Source: Malaciobacter halophilus (GTDB lineage Bacteria > Campylobacterota > Campylobacteria > Campylobacterales > Arcobacteraceae). Taken from it: a stretch of 64,000 bases of DNA. Location: positions 1 through 64,000 of the forward strand of contig NZ_NXIF01000020.1 of NCBI RefSeq assembly GCF_002837275.1, given 5' to 3'. The notes beneath the pieces are model-generated. The model was not told where the DNA came from, did no database searches, and worked only from the letters and a program-made list of their open reading frames with translations. Positions within the stretch are counted from its first letter, which is position 1; each line of letters begins with the position of its first letter. The position numbers and the translations under genes were made by a program. Positions 8,701 through 17,182 of the stretch are shown piece by piece.

Positions 8701-10170
8701 ATGCAAAACGGTGCAAGAATTGAGTATGATTACTCAGTTGCAAAAGCCTTTACATTTGCAACAATTTTGTTTGGTATCATTGGTATGGTAATTGGTGTTG
8801 TTTTAGCATTTCAATTAGCGTTTCCTGAGTTAAATCATTTAGCTGGGGAATATGGTACATTCAGTAGATTAAGACCATTACATACTAATGGTGTTGCATT
8901 TGGTTTCACACTAAGTGGTATTTTTGCTACGTGGTACTACATAGGACAAAGAGTTCTAAAGGTATCTTTAAAAGAGTCGCCATTTTTAATGGCAATTGCA
9001 AAGCTACACTTTGTGTTATATTTCATTACTATTCTTTTAGCAGTTGTAACTTTATTTATGGGTTATACAACATCTAAAGAGTATGCTGAGTTAGAATGGC
9101 CACTTGATATTTTAGTGGTTGTTTGGTGGGTATTATGGGGAATCTCTATTTTCGGATTGATTGGAATTAGAAGAGAAAGAACATTATATATCTCAATTTG
9201 GTATTTTATTGCTTCATTTATTGCAATTGCAATGTTATACTTATTTAATAATATGGAAGTACCTACTTACTTAGCTTCTGGTGGATATGGTTCATGGTTA
9301 CACTCTGTTTCTATGTATTCTGGTTCTAATGATGCTATTGTACAATGGTGGTATGGACACAACGCTGTTGCATTTGTATTTACAGTTCCTATTATTGCTA
9401 TGATTTATTATTTCTTACCAAAAGAGTCTGGACAAAATGTTTACTCTTATAAGTTATCTATTTTAGCATTCTGGGGTCTATTATTTGTATACTTATGGGC
9501 TGGTGGACACCACTTGATTTATTCAACTGTTCCAGATTGGATGCAAACAATGGGTTCTATTATGTCAGTTGTATTAATTTTACCATCATGGGGTTCTGCT
9601 ATTAATATGCTTTTAACTATGAAGGGACAATGGCAACAATTACAAACAAATACATTAATTAAGTTCATGATTTTAGCTTCAACATTCTATATGTTATCTA
9701 CTATTGAAGGACCAATTCAGTCAATTAAATCTGTTAATGCAATTGCACACTTTACAGATTGGATTCCTGGACACGTTCATGATGGTGTATTAGGATGGGT
9801 TGTATTTATGGTAATGGCAGCATTATTTCATATGGCACCAAGAATGTATGGAAGAGAAATCTACTCTAAATCATTAATGGATACTCAATTCTGGTTACAA
9901 ACTACTGGTATTGTATTATACTTTACTTCTATGTGGATTGCAGGTATTACTCAAGGTATGATGTGGAGAGCTTATGATGAGTACGGTTCATTAGTTTACT
10001 CATTTATTGATACAGTAACTGTATTACAACCATACTATACAATTAGAGCTGTTGGTGGGTTATTATACCTAATTGGTTTCTTTATGTTCTCATATAACAT
10101 GTATAAAACTGCAACTGCAGGTAGAATACTTGATAAAGAACCAGTAAATGCTTCACCAGTTGCAGCTTAG
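8701..10170 (+). CDS. ccoN: cbb3-type cytochrome c oxidase subunit I
   Basis: CcoN is the catalytic heme-copper subunit of the high-affinity cbb3 oxidase in the inner membrane. With ATG 8701 it has 489 residues and about 12 membrane segments. Visible metal ligands are the CuB His in WWYGHNAVAF (H220), the pair in GGHH (H270, H271), and heme ligands in PGHVHDG (H358, H360). The Tyr of WWYGH and the missing His-Tyr pair of type A oxidases mark it as type C. AGGAGGAG is a near-perfect ribosome binding site for this ATG; the TTG three bases upstream is too close to it. First gene of a nine-gene cluster. Confidence 0.97.
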   Translation: MQNGARIEYDYSVAKAFTFATILFGIIGMVIGVVLAFQLAFPELNHLAGEYGTFSRLRPLHTNGVAFGFTLSGIFATWYYIGQRVLKVSLKESPFLMAIAKLHFVLYFITILLAVVTLFMGYTTSKEYAELEWPLDILVVVWWVLWGISIFGLIGIRRERTLYISIWYFIASFIAIAMLYLFNNMEVPTYLASGGYGSWLHSVSMYSGSNDAIVQWWYGHNAVAFVFTVPIIAMIYYFLPKESGQNVYSYKLSILAFWGLLFVYLWAGGHHLIYSTVPDWMQTMGSIMSVVLILPSWGSAINMLLTMKGQWQQLQTNTLIKFMILASTFYMLSTIEGPIQSIKSVNAIAHFTDWIPGHVHDGVLGWVVFMVMAALFHMAPRMYGREIYSKSLMDTQFWLQTTGIVLYFTSMWIAGITQGMMWRAYDEYGSLVYSFIDTVTVLQPYYTIRAVGGLLYLIGFFMFSYNMYKTATAGRILDKEPVNASPVAA

Positions 10171-10185
10171 GAAAAGGGGTAAATT

Positions 10186-10869
10186 ATGTTTCATTGGTTA
10201 GAACAAAGACCGTTTTTCTTCGCGGTATTCGTATTTATTTTTGTTGCATTTGCAGGTATTGTTGAAGCGATTCCTGATTTTGCAAAACAAAGTAGACCTA
10301 CTGTTGGTACAAAACCATACACAGTGTTAGAGTTAGCAGGTAGACATGTTTATATTAAAGATTCATGTAATGCTTGTCACTCACAATTAATTAGACCATT
10401 TAAATCAGAAACTGATAGATATGGTATGTATTCATTATCTGGTGAGTATGCTTATGATAGACCATTCTTATGGGGTTCAAAAAGAACTGGGCCAGACTTA
10501 ATGAGAGTTGGAAACTATAGAACAACAGATTGGCATGAAAACCACATGTTAGATCCAGAATCAGTAGTTCCTGGTTCAATTATGCCAGCTTATACTCATC
10601 AATTTGAGAATATTGCTGATTTAGATACAGCTTATGCTGAAGCGTTAACTGTTAAAAATGTATTCAACACTCCATATGATCAAGATTTAGATGGTGATGG
10701 AAAAGTTGATGTTAAACTTGGTGATTATGAAAGTGCAATTGCTGCTGCTAAAGAAGAAGCAAAAGCTATTGCTGCTGATATGAAAAACCAAAAAGTAAAA
10801 GATGCCGTAGCAAACGGTCAAGTTCCTGAGATTGTTGCATTAATTGCATATTTAAATTCTTTAAAATAA
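10186..10869 (+). CDS. ccoO: cbb3-type cytochrome c oxidase subunit II
   Basis: CcoO is the membrane-anchored monoheme cytochrome c of cbb3 oxidase. One N-terminal membrane helix (about residues 9-29) is followed by the heme motif CNACH (C61 to H65). The conserved RTGPDLMRVGNYRTTDWHENH segment has its axial ligand region near GSIMPAY, where the Met binds heme. A DLDGDGKVD stretch near residue 165 resembles a calcium-binding loop, which is not a universal part of the family. It follows ccoN by 15 bases. Confidence 0.96.
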   Translation: MFHWLEQRPFFFAVFVFIFVAFAGIVEAIPDFAKQSRPTVGTKPYTVLELAGRHVYIKDSCNACHSQLIRPFKSETDRYGMYSLSGEYAYDRPFLWGSKRTGPDLMRVGNYRTTDWHENHMLDPESVVPGSIMPAYTHQFENIADLDTAYAEALTVKNVFNTPYDQDLDGDGKVDVKLGDYESAIAAAKEEAKAIAADMKNQKVKDAVANGQVPEIVALIAYLNSLK

Positions 10870-10878
10870 GAGGGTAGT

Positions 10879-11109
10879 ATGGATTACGAGACTTTAGTGA
10901 ATCTTCAAGGTTATTTGAAGTTTTTTTTGATACTTGTTGTATTTATTATTTTTTACTCATATGCTTTTTCTTTATATAGAAGAGATAAAAAGGGTGAAAG
11001 AAATTTTGAAAAATACTCTGATCTTGTTCATGATGATTCTATAAAGTCTGATCCTCTTGAAGAAAGAAATAAAGAAAAAGAGAAAAACGAGAAGGAGAGT
11101 ATCAAATGA
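10879..11109 (+). CDS. ccoQ: cbb3-type oxidase subunit CcoQ
   Basis: This 76-residue protein has a single membrane helix (about residues 13-32, LKFFLILVVFIIFYSYAFSL) followed by a highly charged Lys/Glu-rich tail. Position between ccoO and ccoP and this layout identify it as CcoQ (FixQ), which stabilises the oxidase complex. The stop overlaps the ccoP start (ATGA), so the two are translationally coupled. Identification rests on context and topology more than on motifs. Confidence 0.88.
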   Translation: MDYETLVNLQGYLKFFLILVVFIIFYSYAFSLYRRDKKGERNFEKYSDLVHDDSIKSDPLEERNKEKEKNEKESIK

Positions 11110-11996
11110 AATCTATGGTAATAGGTGGAATTGTTCTTATCATCGCTCTAATAGCAGGGACTTACATTGTTGCGGGTGATGCTTTTAATAGTGATGATTA
11201 TATCAATAGTTTAACGATGCTTGGTGCAATAGCAATTATTACAATTACTGTATTTGTTGCACTTAAGTATATTAATCAAATTAAAAATGATACTGCTAGT
11301 GGTGAATTAGCAGAAGAGAATTGGGATGGTATTGGTGAGTATAAAAACCCTATTCCTACTGGATGGGGACTTGCTTTTATAGGTACAATTGTTTGGATGT
11401 TTTGGTATTGGTCAGTTGGGTATCCTACAAATGGATTCTCTCAAATTGGGCAATGGAATGAAGAGACATTAGAGTACAATAAAAAGTTTGCTTCAAAATG
11501 GGAAAATCCAAGTGAAGAAACTTTAACAGCAATGGGTGAGTCAATATACTTAGTTCAATGTGCACCTTGTCACGGTGTAGATGCTGAGGGTATTGGTGGT
11601 AAAGCTCAAAACTTAACTCATAGAATGTCAAAAGAATCAGTTGAGTATGTAATCAAAAATGGTGCAAATAACTTAAAATCTGATTACCCAGGTGGTATGC
11701 CTCCTATGATGTTAACTGAAGAGGCTGATATACAAGCAGTAGCTTCTTATGTTGCAGGTGGATTTAAAGGTGAACAACCAGCAGCTTACGGTGTTTGTGC
11801 TGGATGTCATGGGGCTGACGGAAAAGGTATAGCTTATGTTGGTCCAAGTATTGTTGAATATACTGATGCTTTAGTTACATCAGTACTTAACAATGGTAAA
11901 AAAGGCGCTATTGGTATGATGCCAAGCTTTAAAGGTAGATTAAACCCTACTCAAGAAAAAGCATTAGCAACTTATATTAGAAGTTTAGGAGAGTAA
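11106..11996 (+). CDS. ccoP: cbb3-type cytochrome c oxidase subunit III (di-heme)
   Basis: CcoP is the di-heme cytochrome c that passes electrons to CcoO and CcoN. The 296-residue protein has two N-terminal membrane helices (about residues 4-24 and 36-53), the conserved segment NPIPTGWGLAF, and a further hydrophobic stretch (about 84-104). Two heme motifs follow: CAPCH (C152 to H156) and CAGCH (C231 to H235). Axial Met candidates are in GGMPPMM and GMMPSF. The start overlaps the ccoQ stop. Confidence 0.96.
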   Translation: MKSMVIGGIVLIIALIAGTYIVAGDAFNSDDYINSLTMLGAIAIITITVFVALKYINQIKNDTASGELAEENWDGIGEYKNPIPTGWGLAFIGTIVWMFWYWSVGYPTNGFSQIGQWNEETLEYNKKFASKWENPSEETLTAMGESIYLVQCAPCHGVDAEGIGGKAQNLTHRMSKESVEYVIKNGANNLKSDYPGGMPPMMLTEEADIQAVASYVAGGFKGEQPAAYGVCAGCHGADGKGIAYVGPSIVEYTDALVTSVLNNGKKGAIGMMPSFKGRLNPTQEKALATYIRSLGE

Positions 11997-11997
11997 T

Positions 11998-12237
11998 ATG
12001 GCTGGAAATTCTCAAATGAATGAAAATGAAAGAGGACTGTTTTCTCTTCTTCATGGAATTACAGGTATGTTAATTGCTACAGTGTTATTACTTACTATCT
12101 TAGGTGTATTAACGTATGGTGCAATTAAAGTACAACAAAATGAAGCAACTAACTTCTACAAGATTAATCAAGATTTAAATGCTATTAAGGCTAATAGTAA
12201 AGAGAATCACAAACAATATGAGTTAGTTGGGAAATAA
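11998..12237 (+). CDS. DUF4006 family membrane protein
   Basis: A 79-residue protein begins two bases after ccoP. NENERGLFSLLHGITGMLIATVLLL matches the pattern of the DUF4006 family, which follows ccoP in Campylobacterota. One membrane helix lies at about residues 22-46. A role in cbb3 oxidase assembly or stability is suggested by position only; no catalytic residues are seen. Confidence 0.8.
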   Translation: MAGNSQMNENERGLFSLLHGITGMLIATVLLLTILGVLTYGAIKVQQNEATNFYKINQDLNAIKANSKENHKQYELVGK

Positions 12238-12247
12238 GGGGACAGCA

Positions 12248-12340
12248 ATGGACAAAATTATTGGAATTTTATTATTAGCTTCAGCATTTTACTCTGTGTA
12301 TTTATCTTTCTTTGATTCTACTAGAGTGTTTGTTGGATAG
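12248..12340 (+). CDS. 30-residue membrane peptide in the cco operon
   Basis: ATG at 12248 opens a 30-codon frame, MDKIIGILLLASAFYSVYLS then FFDSTRVFVG, with stop TAG at 12338-12340. A good ribosome binding site (AGGGGA, 12237-12242) precedes it, and the next gene begins at the very next base. The peptide is nearly all one membrane helix. It exactly fills the gap between DUF4006 and the TPM-like gene, which supports it being real. It may be an oxidase-associated small subunit, by analogy with other tiny cbb3 partners such as CcoS or CcoM. Function unknown. Confidence 0.6.
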   Translation: MDKIIGILLLASAFYSVYLSFFDSTRVFVG

Positions 12341-12973
12341 ATGAAAACTTTAAAACTTATGAAAATGGCAGTGCTTTTTGCACTGTCATTTCTATTATCA
12401 TCAAATCTTTTCGCAAGTTCACAATTTATTCTTAGTAATGACGGATTAATTGATAGCAGAGTAATCAATAAAATCAATGAAATAGGTCAAGAGTCTAGAC
12501 AAAAACTTGGTGTAAATATTTATGTATACACTAAAAAAAGTTTAGGTTTAAAAGAAGGAACATCTACAAAAGATAAAATTGAGTTTATTAAAAATCAAGA
12601 ACAAGAGTTAGTAACTGCTTTAAAAAAACCATATGTCGTATTAACAATGGCAGTTGAAGATACTCATGTAAATTTAATTGTATCTTCACAATTAAAAGAA
12701 GTTGTAGATAAAAATGAGATATTAAATGAATATGTAATACCATTATTAGCTTCAAAAGATAAAAACACTCTTTTTGCAAAAGTTAGTGCAGCTGTATTAA
12801 ATGGATATGCAGCTATTGCAGATACAATATCAGAAAAAAAGGGTGTAGAATTACAGTCAAGTATAGGAAATTCTGGAAAAGTTACTGGAACAATTTGGCG
12901 AGTATTTATGTACACGCTAATAGTACTTGGTTTATTAGCATATATTTATGCTGTATTAAAAAGTAGAAAATAG
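12341..12973 (+). CDS. TPM-domain-like membrane-anchored periplasmic protein
   Basis: The 210-residue protein has a signal peptide (about residues 1-26, ending near LFASS), an extracytoplasmic region with the pattern of TPM domains (VINKINEIGQESRQKLGVNI, then YVYTKKS), and a C-terminal membrane helix (about 186-206) with a short basic tail. TPM domains occur in YgcG-like proteins and in photosystem repair proteins. The domain call is from pattern memory. Position inside the cco cluster suggests a role in oxidase biogenesis. The ATG directly follows the stop of the 30-residue peptide. Confidence 0.65.
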   Translation: MKTLKLMKMAVLFALSFLLSSNLFASSQFILSNDGLIDSRVINKINEIGQESRQKLGVNIYVYTKKSLGLKEGTSTKDKIEFIKNQEQELVTALKKPYVVLTMAVEDTHVNLIVSSQLKEVVDKNEILNEYVIPLLASKDKNTLFAKVSAAVLNGYAAIADTISEKKGVELQSSIGNSGKVTGTIWRVFMYTLIVLGLLAYIYAVLKSRK

Positions 12974-12981
12974 GAATTGTA

Positions 12982-13539
12982 ATGAAAAGAAATTATTGGC
13001 CACTGTTTTTTGTAGGAATATTTGGCTTTACTTTATCAATGATTGTTTGGACAATATACTCAGCTGTAAAAGTTCCTGTACATGAAGATGATACTTTTTT
13101 TAAAAAGTATCAAGATGTTGATATGCACTATAATGATATTATGAGGTCAAATGATATATTTTTATCAAAATATAATTTTAAAATAAAAATCAATAATAAA
13201 GAGTTTGATTTAGAAACAAAAGATATATTTTTATCACAAAGAGTTATTGAAAAAAGTAATATTCATAAAGATATTTTAAAAAAAGGTCTTAATAATATAG
13301 AAATTAAAATTACTGATAAAAATAAAAACAGTTTAAAAGATTTTAAAATAAAACTTAGAGTAACTGAATCAACAAACAATAATACAATAATTGATTTGAC
13401 AACAGACTCTTTTTCTTATGAAAATGGTACTTATACTTCAAATGTAACGGTTCCAAAAGAAGGGAAATGGAATGTTATTGGTACTTTTACAAAAGGTAAT
13501 ACAGAAGGTTATTTCTTTTTAAAGACAAATGCAAACTAA
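12982..13539 (+). CDS. FixH/CcoH-like cbb3 assembly protein
   Basis: The 185-residue protein has an N-terminal membrane helix (WPLFFVGIFGFTLSMIVWTI, about residues 5-24) followed by VKVPVHEDDTFFKKYQDVD and an extracytoplasmic beta-rich domain. The layout of a helix, a conserved xYxxxD linker and an Ig-like domain fits FixH/CcoH, which is needed for cbb3 oxidase maturation. The second domain ends GKWNVIGTFTKGNTEGYF, resembling the end of FixH/YtkA-type domains. Similarity is moderate. The last 11 bases overlap addB. Confidence 0.72.
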   Translation: MKRNYWPLFFVGIFGFTLSMIVWTIYSAVKVPVHEDDTFFKKYQDVDMHYNDIMRSNDIFLSKYNFKIKINNKEFDLETKDIFLSQRVIEKSNIHKDILKKGLNNIEIKITDKNKNSLKDFKIKLRVTESTNNNTIIDLTTDSFSYENGTYTSNVTVPKEGKWNVIGTFTKGNTEGYFFLKTNAN

Positions 13540-15871
13540 ACAAGAACTGATTGTATTTCCTACTTCAAGGGCAATAAGAGAGTATATTTTAATCAATAAA
13601 CAAAATAACTCCTTATTGCCTTTTTTTTTAACTGCAGATGAGTTTTTTAAAAAATCGTTCTATTTTGACAATAGAAAATTAATAGATGAAGAGCAAAAGT
13701 TTCTTTTTTTAAAAGAGGCAATTAAATTTGATGAATTTAAAAATCTTGGTATTTCGTCTAACTTTACACAATTTTTAAAGCAAAGTGATTATATTTTTCG
13801 ATTTTTCACAGAGATTACTAGTGAAAAAGTATCTATTAATGATATTAAAAACGTAGATACTTATGAGTTTTATGAAGAGCATTTGGAAGTTTTAAAAAAG
13901 GTAAAATATAATTATGAACAAATATTAGAGAATAATGGCTATATTGATAGGGTAAATGAACATAAATATAGTAAGTTAAATAAAGAGTTTTTAGATAAAT
14001 TCTCACATATACAGTTTAATTTTGAAGGTTATTTTACAAAAGTAGAGTTTGATAAAATTAGACAAATTTCTAAAAATACAAATCTTATAATAAATCTTTA
14101 TACAAATGAGTATAATAAAAAATCTTATGAAATATTTGAAAATATTAATCTTAAACTAGAAGAAGATTTTTTTTACTCTTTAGATATTTCAAATAAAAAA
14201 ATTCTAAAAAAACAAAAACTTGATAAAAAATTAGATAGTTTTACTATAAAAGGTTTTGCATCAAGAGTAACACAAATAGCATATATAAAAACTGCAATTG
14301 CAGAGTCAATAAAAAAAGCTATAGAACCTTCGAATATTGTACTTATACTTCCTGACGAAAATTTTGCAAATAGATTAAGACTTTTTGATGATGAAGGCTA
14401 TTTTAACTATGCTATGGGATTGGATGTTAAAAATAGCTATACGTATAAAATATTGTATACAATTAGTAGTTATATTAGTGAAAAAAATCTTAAAAATAGT
14501 GATGCAATTAATTTTTTTGATATAAATAAAGAGTTTATGGAGTTTATTAATAATAACTATAATAAAAAAATTACAAAAGAAGGATTTGAGTATATATGCG
14601 AATGCCTTATTTTATGGGAAAATAATAAAGAACTAAAAGAAAAATTAAATGAACTTTTTTATAAATTAAATAATCTTTTTTTTACATATAAAAGTGAAAT
14701 ACTTTATAAAGAGTTAATAAGAGTTTTACTTCAAAGAGTAAGTAGCATAAGTTTAGATGATGTTAATTCAGGAAAAATTACTGTTATGGGACTACTTGAA
14801 AGTAGAGCAATAAATTTTGATACTGTGATTATTTGTGATTTTAATGAAACATATATTCCTAAAGCATCACTAAAAGATAAGTTTTTATCAACAAAAGTAA
14901 AAGAGTTTGCAAAACTTCCTACTTTAAAAGATAGAGAAAATTTACAAAAATATTACTATAAAAGATTGATACAAAACTGTAAGAATTTATATGTAAGTTA
15001 TGTATCAAATGATAGTTCAACAATTAGTAGATTTGCAAGTGAGTTATTTGAGTTAAAAGCTGAACAAAGTTTACAAGATAACTCTTATAAACATATTTTA
15101 TATAATAAAAATAGTTTAAAACATTTTGATAAACAGATTGTTAAACAAATAGATTTATCAAAATTAACATGGTCTGCAACTTCTTTAAAGACATATTTAC
15201 AATGTAAAAGAAAATTCTATTTACAATATATTTTAAGATTAAAAGAACATGAAATAACTTTAAAACCAAAAGGGTATGAATTAGGCGATATAATCCATAA
15301 AATACTTTATGAATACTATGAATCATCTTTTGATAGTTTTGAACGATTAGAAGCACTATTTACTAAATATGCAAATAAAAATCCTTTTTTAACTTTGGAA
15401 TTAGAGGTTTGGAAAAAAAGAATTAAAGATTTTTATATTAATGAGCAACAAAGGGTAAGTAAAATTCAGATTTTACACAAAGAGATGCCTTTTAATCTAA
15501 CTTATCAAGATATTAAAATAAAAGGCGTAATAGATAGGGTTGATAAAGATAATGAAAACTTTTTAGTAATTGATTATAAAACCTCTTCAAGTTTAAAAGT
15601 AGATACTTTAAAAAATTATGTAAAAAGTAGTGATTTTCAGCTTGAATTTTACTATATTGCTTTACAAAATATATATAAAACCTCAGATATACAAAGTTAC
15701 TATTATGATTTAAATAGTGCAAAACTTTTAAAAGAGGTAGCTTTAAATGAAAAACTTGATTTGTTAAGAGAGATTTTTCAAGATTTAAAAACTAAAAGTG
15801 TAGATTTTGAAAAATGTGAAGATAAAGCTACTTGTAATTTCTGTTTTTATAAAACTATTTGTAATAGATAA
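13529..15871 (+). CDS. addB: AddB-like nuclease/inactivated helicase subunit
   Basis: The 780-residue protein is the AddB partner of the AddAB helicase-nuclease, which processes double-strand breaks for RecA. The N-terminal part (VFPTSRAIREYILINK) is helicase-like but lacks an intact Walker A, as is common in AddB of this group. The C-terminal PD-(D/E)xK nuclease is clear: HKILYEYYES, then VIDYKT with D682 and K684. Cys559 (LQCKRKFYL) with C769, C772 and C778 (CNFCFYKTIC) should bind the 4Fe-4S cluster of AddB nucleases. It overlaps the fixH-like gene by 11 bases, so repair and oxidase genes appear coupled. addA lies far away at 60.65 kb. Confidence 0.88.
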   Translation: MQTKQELIVFPTSRAIREYILINKQNNSLLPFFLTADEFFKKSFYFDNRKLIDEEQKFLFLKEAIKFDEFKNLGISSNFTQFLKQSDYIFRFFTEITSEKVSINDIKNVDTYEFYEEHLEVLKKVKYNYEQILENNGYIDRVNEHKYSKLNKEFLDKFSHIQFNFEGYFTKVEFDKIRQISKNTNLIINLYTNEYNKKSYEIFENINLKLEEDFFYSLDISNKKILKKQKLDKKLDSFTIKGFASRVTQIAYIKTAIAESIKKAIEPSNIVLILPDENFANRLRLFDDEGYFNYAMGLDVKNSYTYKILYTISSYISEKNLKNSDAINFFDINKEFMEFINNNYNKKITKEGFEYICECLILWENNKELKEKLNELFYKLNNLFFTYKSEILYKELIRVLLQRVSSISLDDVNSGKITVMGLLESRAINFDTVIICDFNETYIPKASLKDKFLSTKVKEFAKLPTLKDRENLQKYYYKRLIQNCKNLYVSYVSNDSSTISRFASELFELKAEQSLQDNSYKHILYNKNSLKHFDKQIVKQIDLSKLTWSATSLKTYLQCKRKFYLQYILRLKEHEITLKPKGYELGDIIHKILYEYYESSFDSFERLEALFTKYANKNPFLTLELEVWKKRIKDFYINEQQRVSKIQILHKEMPFNLTYQDIKIKGVIDRVDKDNENFLVIDYKTSSSLKVDTLKNYVKSSDFQLEFYYIALQNIYKTSDIQSYYYDLNSAKLLKEVALNEKLDLLREIFQDLKTKSVDFEKCEDKATCNFCFYKTICNR

Positions 15872-15905
15872 ACATCACATAACACCTTACTAAGGGCATC
15901 TTTTG

Positions 15906-15934
15906 TAAAATATCTCCTTTATAAAAAGGATATA
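15906..15934 (+). promoter_or_regulatory. Promoter and Shine-Dalgarno hairpin of the permease gene
   Basis: TAAAAT (15906-15911) may be a -10. TATCTCCTTT (15911-15920) pairs with AAAGGATATA (15925-15934) with one mismatch and a 4-base loop. The right arm holds the permease ribosome binding site AAGGA (15926-15930). If transcription starts upstream, the hairpin would hide that site; if it starts from the -10 named here, near 15918, the left arm would be mostly untranscribed. Confidence 0.35.
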
Positions 15935-15936
15935 GT

Positions 15937-17121
15937 GTGAATAAGAATAAATTATTTGGGAGTATGCTAATTATTGCTGGTACTACAATAGGTGCAGGAA
16001 TGTTAGCATTGCCAATTGCTAGTGCTGGTTTAGGCTTTACAGTCTCTTCAATTGTTATGATAGTTATTTGGGCATTTATGGCTTATACTGCTTTACTTAT
16101 GATAGAGGTGCACCAATTTGCTTCAAAAGACGCTACTTTACATACCTTAGCATACAAATTGCTTGGACGTAAAGGACAAGTAGTTGCAAGTTTTTCTATG
16201 ATGTTTCTATTTTATGCTTTGTGTGCTGCATATATTGCAGGTGGGGGAGAGCAAGTATATGAGAAATTAAAATTAATTTCAGAAGATTTTCCTATTCAAA
16301 GTGGAGCAATAATATTTACATTAATTATTTCAAGTGTAGTAACAATTAGTACAAGAAGTGTAGATTTATTAAATAGATTTTTATTTGTAGTTAAATTTGT
16401 TGTTTTAGCAGTTATGTTGGCTTTTTTATTCCCTTTTACTTCAATAGAAAAGTTAGTAAATATGCCAACAAGTAATGCTTTAGTTTTAGCTAGTTTACCA
16501 GTTGTTTTTACATCTTTTGGTTTTCATGGTTCAATTCCTTCAATTGTAAAATATGTAGGAAAAGATATAAAATCTTTAAAAATTATTATGTTGACTGGTT
16601 CAGCTTTACCTTTAATAGTATATATTTTATGGCAATTGGTATCTCATGGTAGTATCTCACAAACACAACTATTAGAAAATGAGTCTTTAAGCTCATTTAT
16701 AAATGCTTTAAGTGTAGTAGTAAATAGCTCTTATATCTCTGCAATGATTTCAATATTTGCAAACTTAGCTTTAGCTACTTCATTTTTAGGGGTTAGTCTA
16801 GGACTTTTTGATTTTATTCAAGATGTATTATCAAGTAAAGAAAAAAGAGCTTCAAGAGTAATAGCTTCATTAGTTACATTTTTACCGCCATTAGGTTTTG
16901 CACTATTTTATCCTCAAGGATTTATTAAAGCTTTAGGTTTTGCTGCATTTGCTTTGGTTATTTTAGCGCTATTTTTACCAGCTGCTATGGTATATAAACA
17001 AAGACAATCTACAAATGAAGGTTATAAAGTTGCTGGAGGAAATTTTGCTTTAGTATTAGTTGCTTTATTTGGTCTATGTATTATTTTAGTTCAAGTTTTA
17101 CAAATATTTAAAGTTTTATAA
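15937..17121 (+). CDS. Aromatic amino acid permease (TyrP/Mtr family)
   Basis: The 394-residue protein has about 11 membrane helices and the family signature GSMLIIAGTTIGAGMLALPI near residues 8-27. GFHGSIPSIVKYVGKD (about residues 198-213) is also typical of the HAAAP family of proton-driven tyrosine/tryptophan importers. Substrate cannot be fixed from the sequence: TyrP, Mtr and TnaB are all possible. The start is GTG at 15937, preceded by AAAAGGA. A hairpin may cover this site. A strong bidirectional terminator follows. Confidence 0.88.
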   Translation: MNKNKLFGSMLIIAGTTIGAGMLALPIASAGLGFTVSSIVMIVIWAFMAYTALLMIEVHQFASKDATLHTLAYKLLGRKGQVVASFSMMFLFYALCAAYIAGGGEQVYEKLKLISEDFPIQSGAIIFTLIISSVVTISTRSVDLLNRFLFVVKFVVLAVMLAFLFPFTSIEKLVNMPTSNALVLASLPVVFTSFGFHGSIPSIVKYVGKDIKSLKIIMLTGSALPLIVYILWQLVSHGSISQTQLLENESLSSFINALSVVVNSSYISAMISIFANLALATSFLGVSLGLFDFIQDVLSSKEKRASRVIASLVTFLPPLGFALFYPQGFIKALGFAAFALVILALFLPAAMVYKQRQSTNEGYKVAGGNFALVLVALFGLCIILVQVLQIFKVL

Positions 17122-17127
17122 GCATAA

Positions 17128-17157
17128 AAAAAGGAAAGCTTTTAAGCTTTCCTTTTT
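17128..17157. terminator. Bidirectional terminator, permease / porin 1
   Basis: AAAAAGGAAAGCTT (17128-17141) and AAGCTTTCCTTTTT (17144-17157) are perfect inverted repeats with A- and T-runs at the outer ends, so they can end transcription in both directions. They lie between two convergent genes. Confidence 0.9.
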
Positions 17158-17182
17158 AAGAAGTTACATTTAAACTTTCAAA

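Noticed and set aside
2486-16255. Poly-G tracts that could drive phase variation
   Set aside because: The longest G runs seen are about five bases (near 2490 and 16244), inside conserved genes, too short for Campylobacter-style switching.
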